In this document: positions 19,741-21,471 of the stretch, one piece after another
How the letters are laid out: each line of letters opens with the position of its first letter
How positions within the stretch are numbered: position 1 is the stretch's first letter
Assembly (NCBI GenBank): GCA_938039195.1
Contig: CALHVK010000033.1
Span: 1-21,471 of the forward strand
DNA from: an uncultured Carnobacteriaceae bacterium
GTDB lineage: Bacteria; Bacillota; Bacilli; Lactobacillales; Aerococcaceae
Length of the DNA: 21,471 nt
Direction of reading: 5' to 3'
The notes under the pieces: model-generated
What the model was told of the DNA's origin: nothing
The model's database searches: none
What the model saw: only the letters and a program-made list of their open reading frames with translations
Position numbers and translations under genes: made by a program

Positions 19741-21471
19741 TTAAGCATTCATTTCTTTTTTCTTTGTCAAAACGACGAGTCCTGCAACTGTACTCATTAA
19801 CGCTACGACAATTGCTACAACTCCACTTTCTGTACCTGTATTTGGTAACCCCGGTTGTTTTGGTGTTGGAGGTACCTCTGTTGTGACAGGTGGTTCTTCA
19901 GTTGTTGTCGTTGGCGGTGTATACGTATTATTGAAGGCTTTATCTTCAGGATACGTTACAGAGGCAACGTAAGCATTTCCGTCTTGAGTAACCGTAATCG
20001 TCACTTCTTTTTCGGTTGAATCGTATTGAATCGTTTCATCCGTTCCCTTCACTTCCACGACTTTATACTTATACGTTCCTGCTTTTTCAAATGTCACATC
20101 TTTAAATGTAATCGTGCCATCTGCTTGGGCTGTTGTTGTCGCTAAGACTTCCCCATTTTCATTCAACAAGTTGAAGGTGAATTCTCCCTCAACAATAGAA
20201 CGCCCTTCTAATTTCTTATTGAAAATAAGGTCTACTTTCACTGGATCCACTAGATGGTTTGTAATTGTCGTTTTGCCATCTTCCGTCTTCACTTCATTGT
20301 AATATCCAGCAGGCACGGAAATTTCATCCACTGTATATTCATACGCTTTACCATTGAGTGATTTTGGTAATCCTGTAAAGGTATATTTCCAACCATTGGC
20401 TGCATTCAATGTCACTGGAGTACCGTAAGCCACTCCATTTTGTTTCAATTGAACCGTAATTGGAGCACGAAGACCTAATTTATCTTCGCTATCATTCCAA
20501 GTTTTTTCTACAGTATGCTGCGTTTCCGCACGTTTGTTTAATACATAGAATCCTTGCGTCGATTTTTCTTGAGACCCTTCGTAGTCATCACCGTAATTTT
20601 CTGGTAATTTCTCACGAACTTTCCAATCCTTAATATTTGGATCGATAATCGTGTCTTCGCTCGTCTTCTTCAATGTACCTTTCCAGCCGTTTTCTTCGTT
20701 TAACTCGATCGTAGCAACGACTTTATCAGGTTCAGACTCACGATACAATTCCATCGTAATACTTGTGACTTCTGAACTGCGATCTTTCCATTCTTTTCGA
20801 ACAAGGAAGTACTGAGGCAATTGGTTTTGAACCGTATTCGATACCCCAAAGTTTGCTAAATCTGCAGCATCACGGTTTACGTAATATGTGTTTGAAGAAA
20901 TCTTTCCGTTTAACTCTCCGCTCTCTTCATAAGATGGCGATTTCATCGGAACATCGAAGTTGATATCTTCTCCTGGTTCGATGACTTCTGGATTGACCAT
21001 CACAATTTTCAGCGCAGTTACTTTGCTATAGTCATCAACATTTTCAACCCATCCGTCTGCATTCACGCCTTCTGCTGGATTATCTGGTAAATCGGAACCA
21101 GTATTGTAATAGACTTTAAATCCGTCTGGCGCAACGACTGGTCCAGTAACGATATTGGCAAAACCATGAATATCGCCCTTCACTGGCAATTTGTCATAAA
21201 TAACAAAGTGGCGGAAGGTTTCGTTCGTATTATTCACCGTACGGAGACGGTACTTGAAGTTTTCTTCATAGTCCATCAATTGAAGCGTTTTATTCCAGAC
21301 CGTATCTGTATCTTTTTTGATTAATTTTTCAGAACGAATATGCGTTGGTACTGTAACAATGGTATTGGAACGAGCGCCTACAAGACGTTCTGTCTTATCT
21401 CCATTTCCATTGACATCGTACTCATCCACTTCACCCTTACTATTAAGCTGAATAAAGGTTTTATCATCAAT
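19741..21471 (-). CDS. LPNTG-anchored surface protein with CnaB and pilin isopeptide domains (5' end beyond the right edge)
   Basis: 576 residues are visible with no stop up to the edge. The GTG at 21429 is an internal valine, since the frame continues upstream as TFIQLNSKGE. An N-terminal beta-rich segment (about 50-215) comes first. Then two CnaB-like modules follow (about 221-313 and 320-407). Each has a Lys/Glu/Asn set suited to an internal isopeptide bond: VRKEW, VREKL and VLNKR, then VEKTW, VDEIS and TITNHL. A pilin isopeptide (FctA-like) domain spans about 411-517, from FNKKLEG to FNNTYTP. A Pro/Thr stalk, LPNTG (542-546), a hydrophobic segment and KKKEMNA form a complete sortase anchor. 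The product is a covalently wall-attached adhesin or pilus-type protein. No sortase gene is visible. Ligand unknown. Confidence 0.92.
   Translation of the reverse strand: MDDKTFIQLNSKGEVDEYDVNGNGDKTERLVGARSNTIVTVPTHIRSEKLIKKDTDTVWNKTLQLMDYEENFKYRLRTVNNTNETFRHFVIYDKLPVKGDIHGFANIVTGPVVAPDGFKVYYNTGSDLPDNPAEGVNADGWVENVDDYSKVTALKIVMVNPEVIEPGEDINFDVPMKSPSYEESGELNGKISSNTYYVNRDAADLANFGVSNTVQNQLPQYFLVRKEWKDRSSEVTSITMELYRESEPDKVVATIELNEENGWKGTLKKTSEDTIIDPNIKDWKVREKLPENYGDDYEGSQEKSTQGFYVLNKRAETQHTVEKTWNDSEDKLGLRAPITVQLKQNGVAYGTPVTLNAANGWKYTFTGLPKSLNGKAYEYTVDEISVPAGYYNEVKTEDGKTTITNHLVDPVKVDLIFNKKLEGRSIVEGEFTFNLLNENGEVLATTTAQADGTITFKDVTFEKAGTYKYKVVEVKGTDETIQYDSTEKEVTITVTQDGNAYVASVTYPEDKAFNNTYTPPTTTTEEPPVTTEVPPTPKQPGLPNTGTESGVVAIVVALMSTVAGLVVLTKKKEMNA

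Overview
The window comes from a low-to-moderate-GC Gram-positive bacterium, most likely a member of the Lactobacillales. The supporting evidence is strong Shine-Dalgarno sites, a serine T-box leader, LPNTG-type cell-wall anchoring, lipoprotein signal peptides, an Mga-type regulator, a DUF1310-like protein and a zinc-independent ribosomal S14. I cannot name the genus from the sequence alone; a Granulicatella- or Carnobacterium-like organism would fit.

Left part (1-6921). A minus-strand operon encodes a branched-chain amino-acid ABC transporter in the order livK (lipoprotein receptor), livH, livM (permeases), livG, livF (ATPases), then an AcuB-like CBS-ACT protein cut by the left edge. A promoter and a CodY-like inverted repeat precede livK, and a hairpin between livK and livH probably lowers expression of the downstream genes. 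A divergent Mga/AtxA-like regulator (5434-6888), ended by a strong terminator, is the obvious candidate local regulator.

Middle (6922-14530). After a spacer with two perfect palindromes come a lipoprotein of unknown role (minus) and a divergent membrane-anchored glycerophosphodiester phosphodiesterase (plus). The 1.03-kb gap between that gene and the convergent serS is the most unusual part of the window. It holds three copies (A minus, B plus, C plus) of an approximately 133-nt element. Each copy has an outer stem, two tip hairpins and short conserved single-stranded blocks (GAATTA, TTTGAA, GAGAC, CGGT). The stem sequences differ between copies but stay complementary, which is the mark of a selected RNA or hairpin-DNA structure. 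A further branched unit and a 35-bp direct repeat (34/35 identical) flank copy B. serS follows on the minus strand with a T-box leader (specifier UCC), then a dacA-type D,D-carboxypeptidase.

Right part (14537-21471). A plus-strand glycerate kinase and GntP-family permease form a two-gene operon whose extended -10 promoter overlaps a cre-like site, which suggests carbon-catabolite control of glycerate use. Minus-strand genes follow: a DUF1310-like membrane protein, yidD, a VTT-domain membrane protein and a hotdog acyl-CoA thioesterase. Next is a zinc-response unit, in which zinc-independent rpsN is preceded by a near-perfect Zur box at +1 and followed by a 36-aa basic protein. The window ends inside a large LPNTG-anchored surface protein with CnaB-like and pilin isopeptide domains.

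There is no tRNA, rRNA, CRISPR array, transposase gene or prophage gene in the window.
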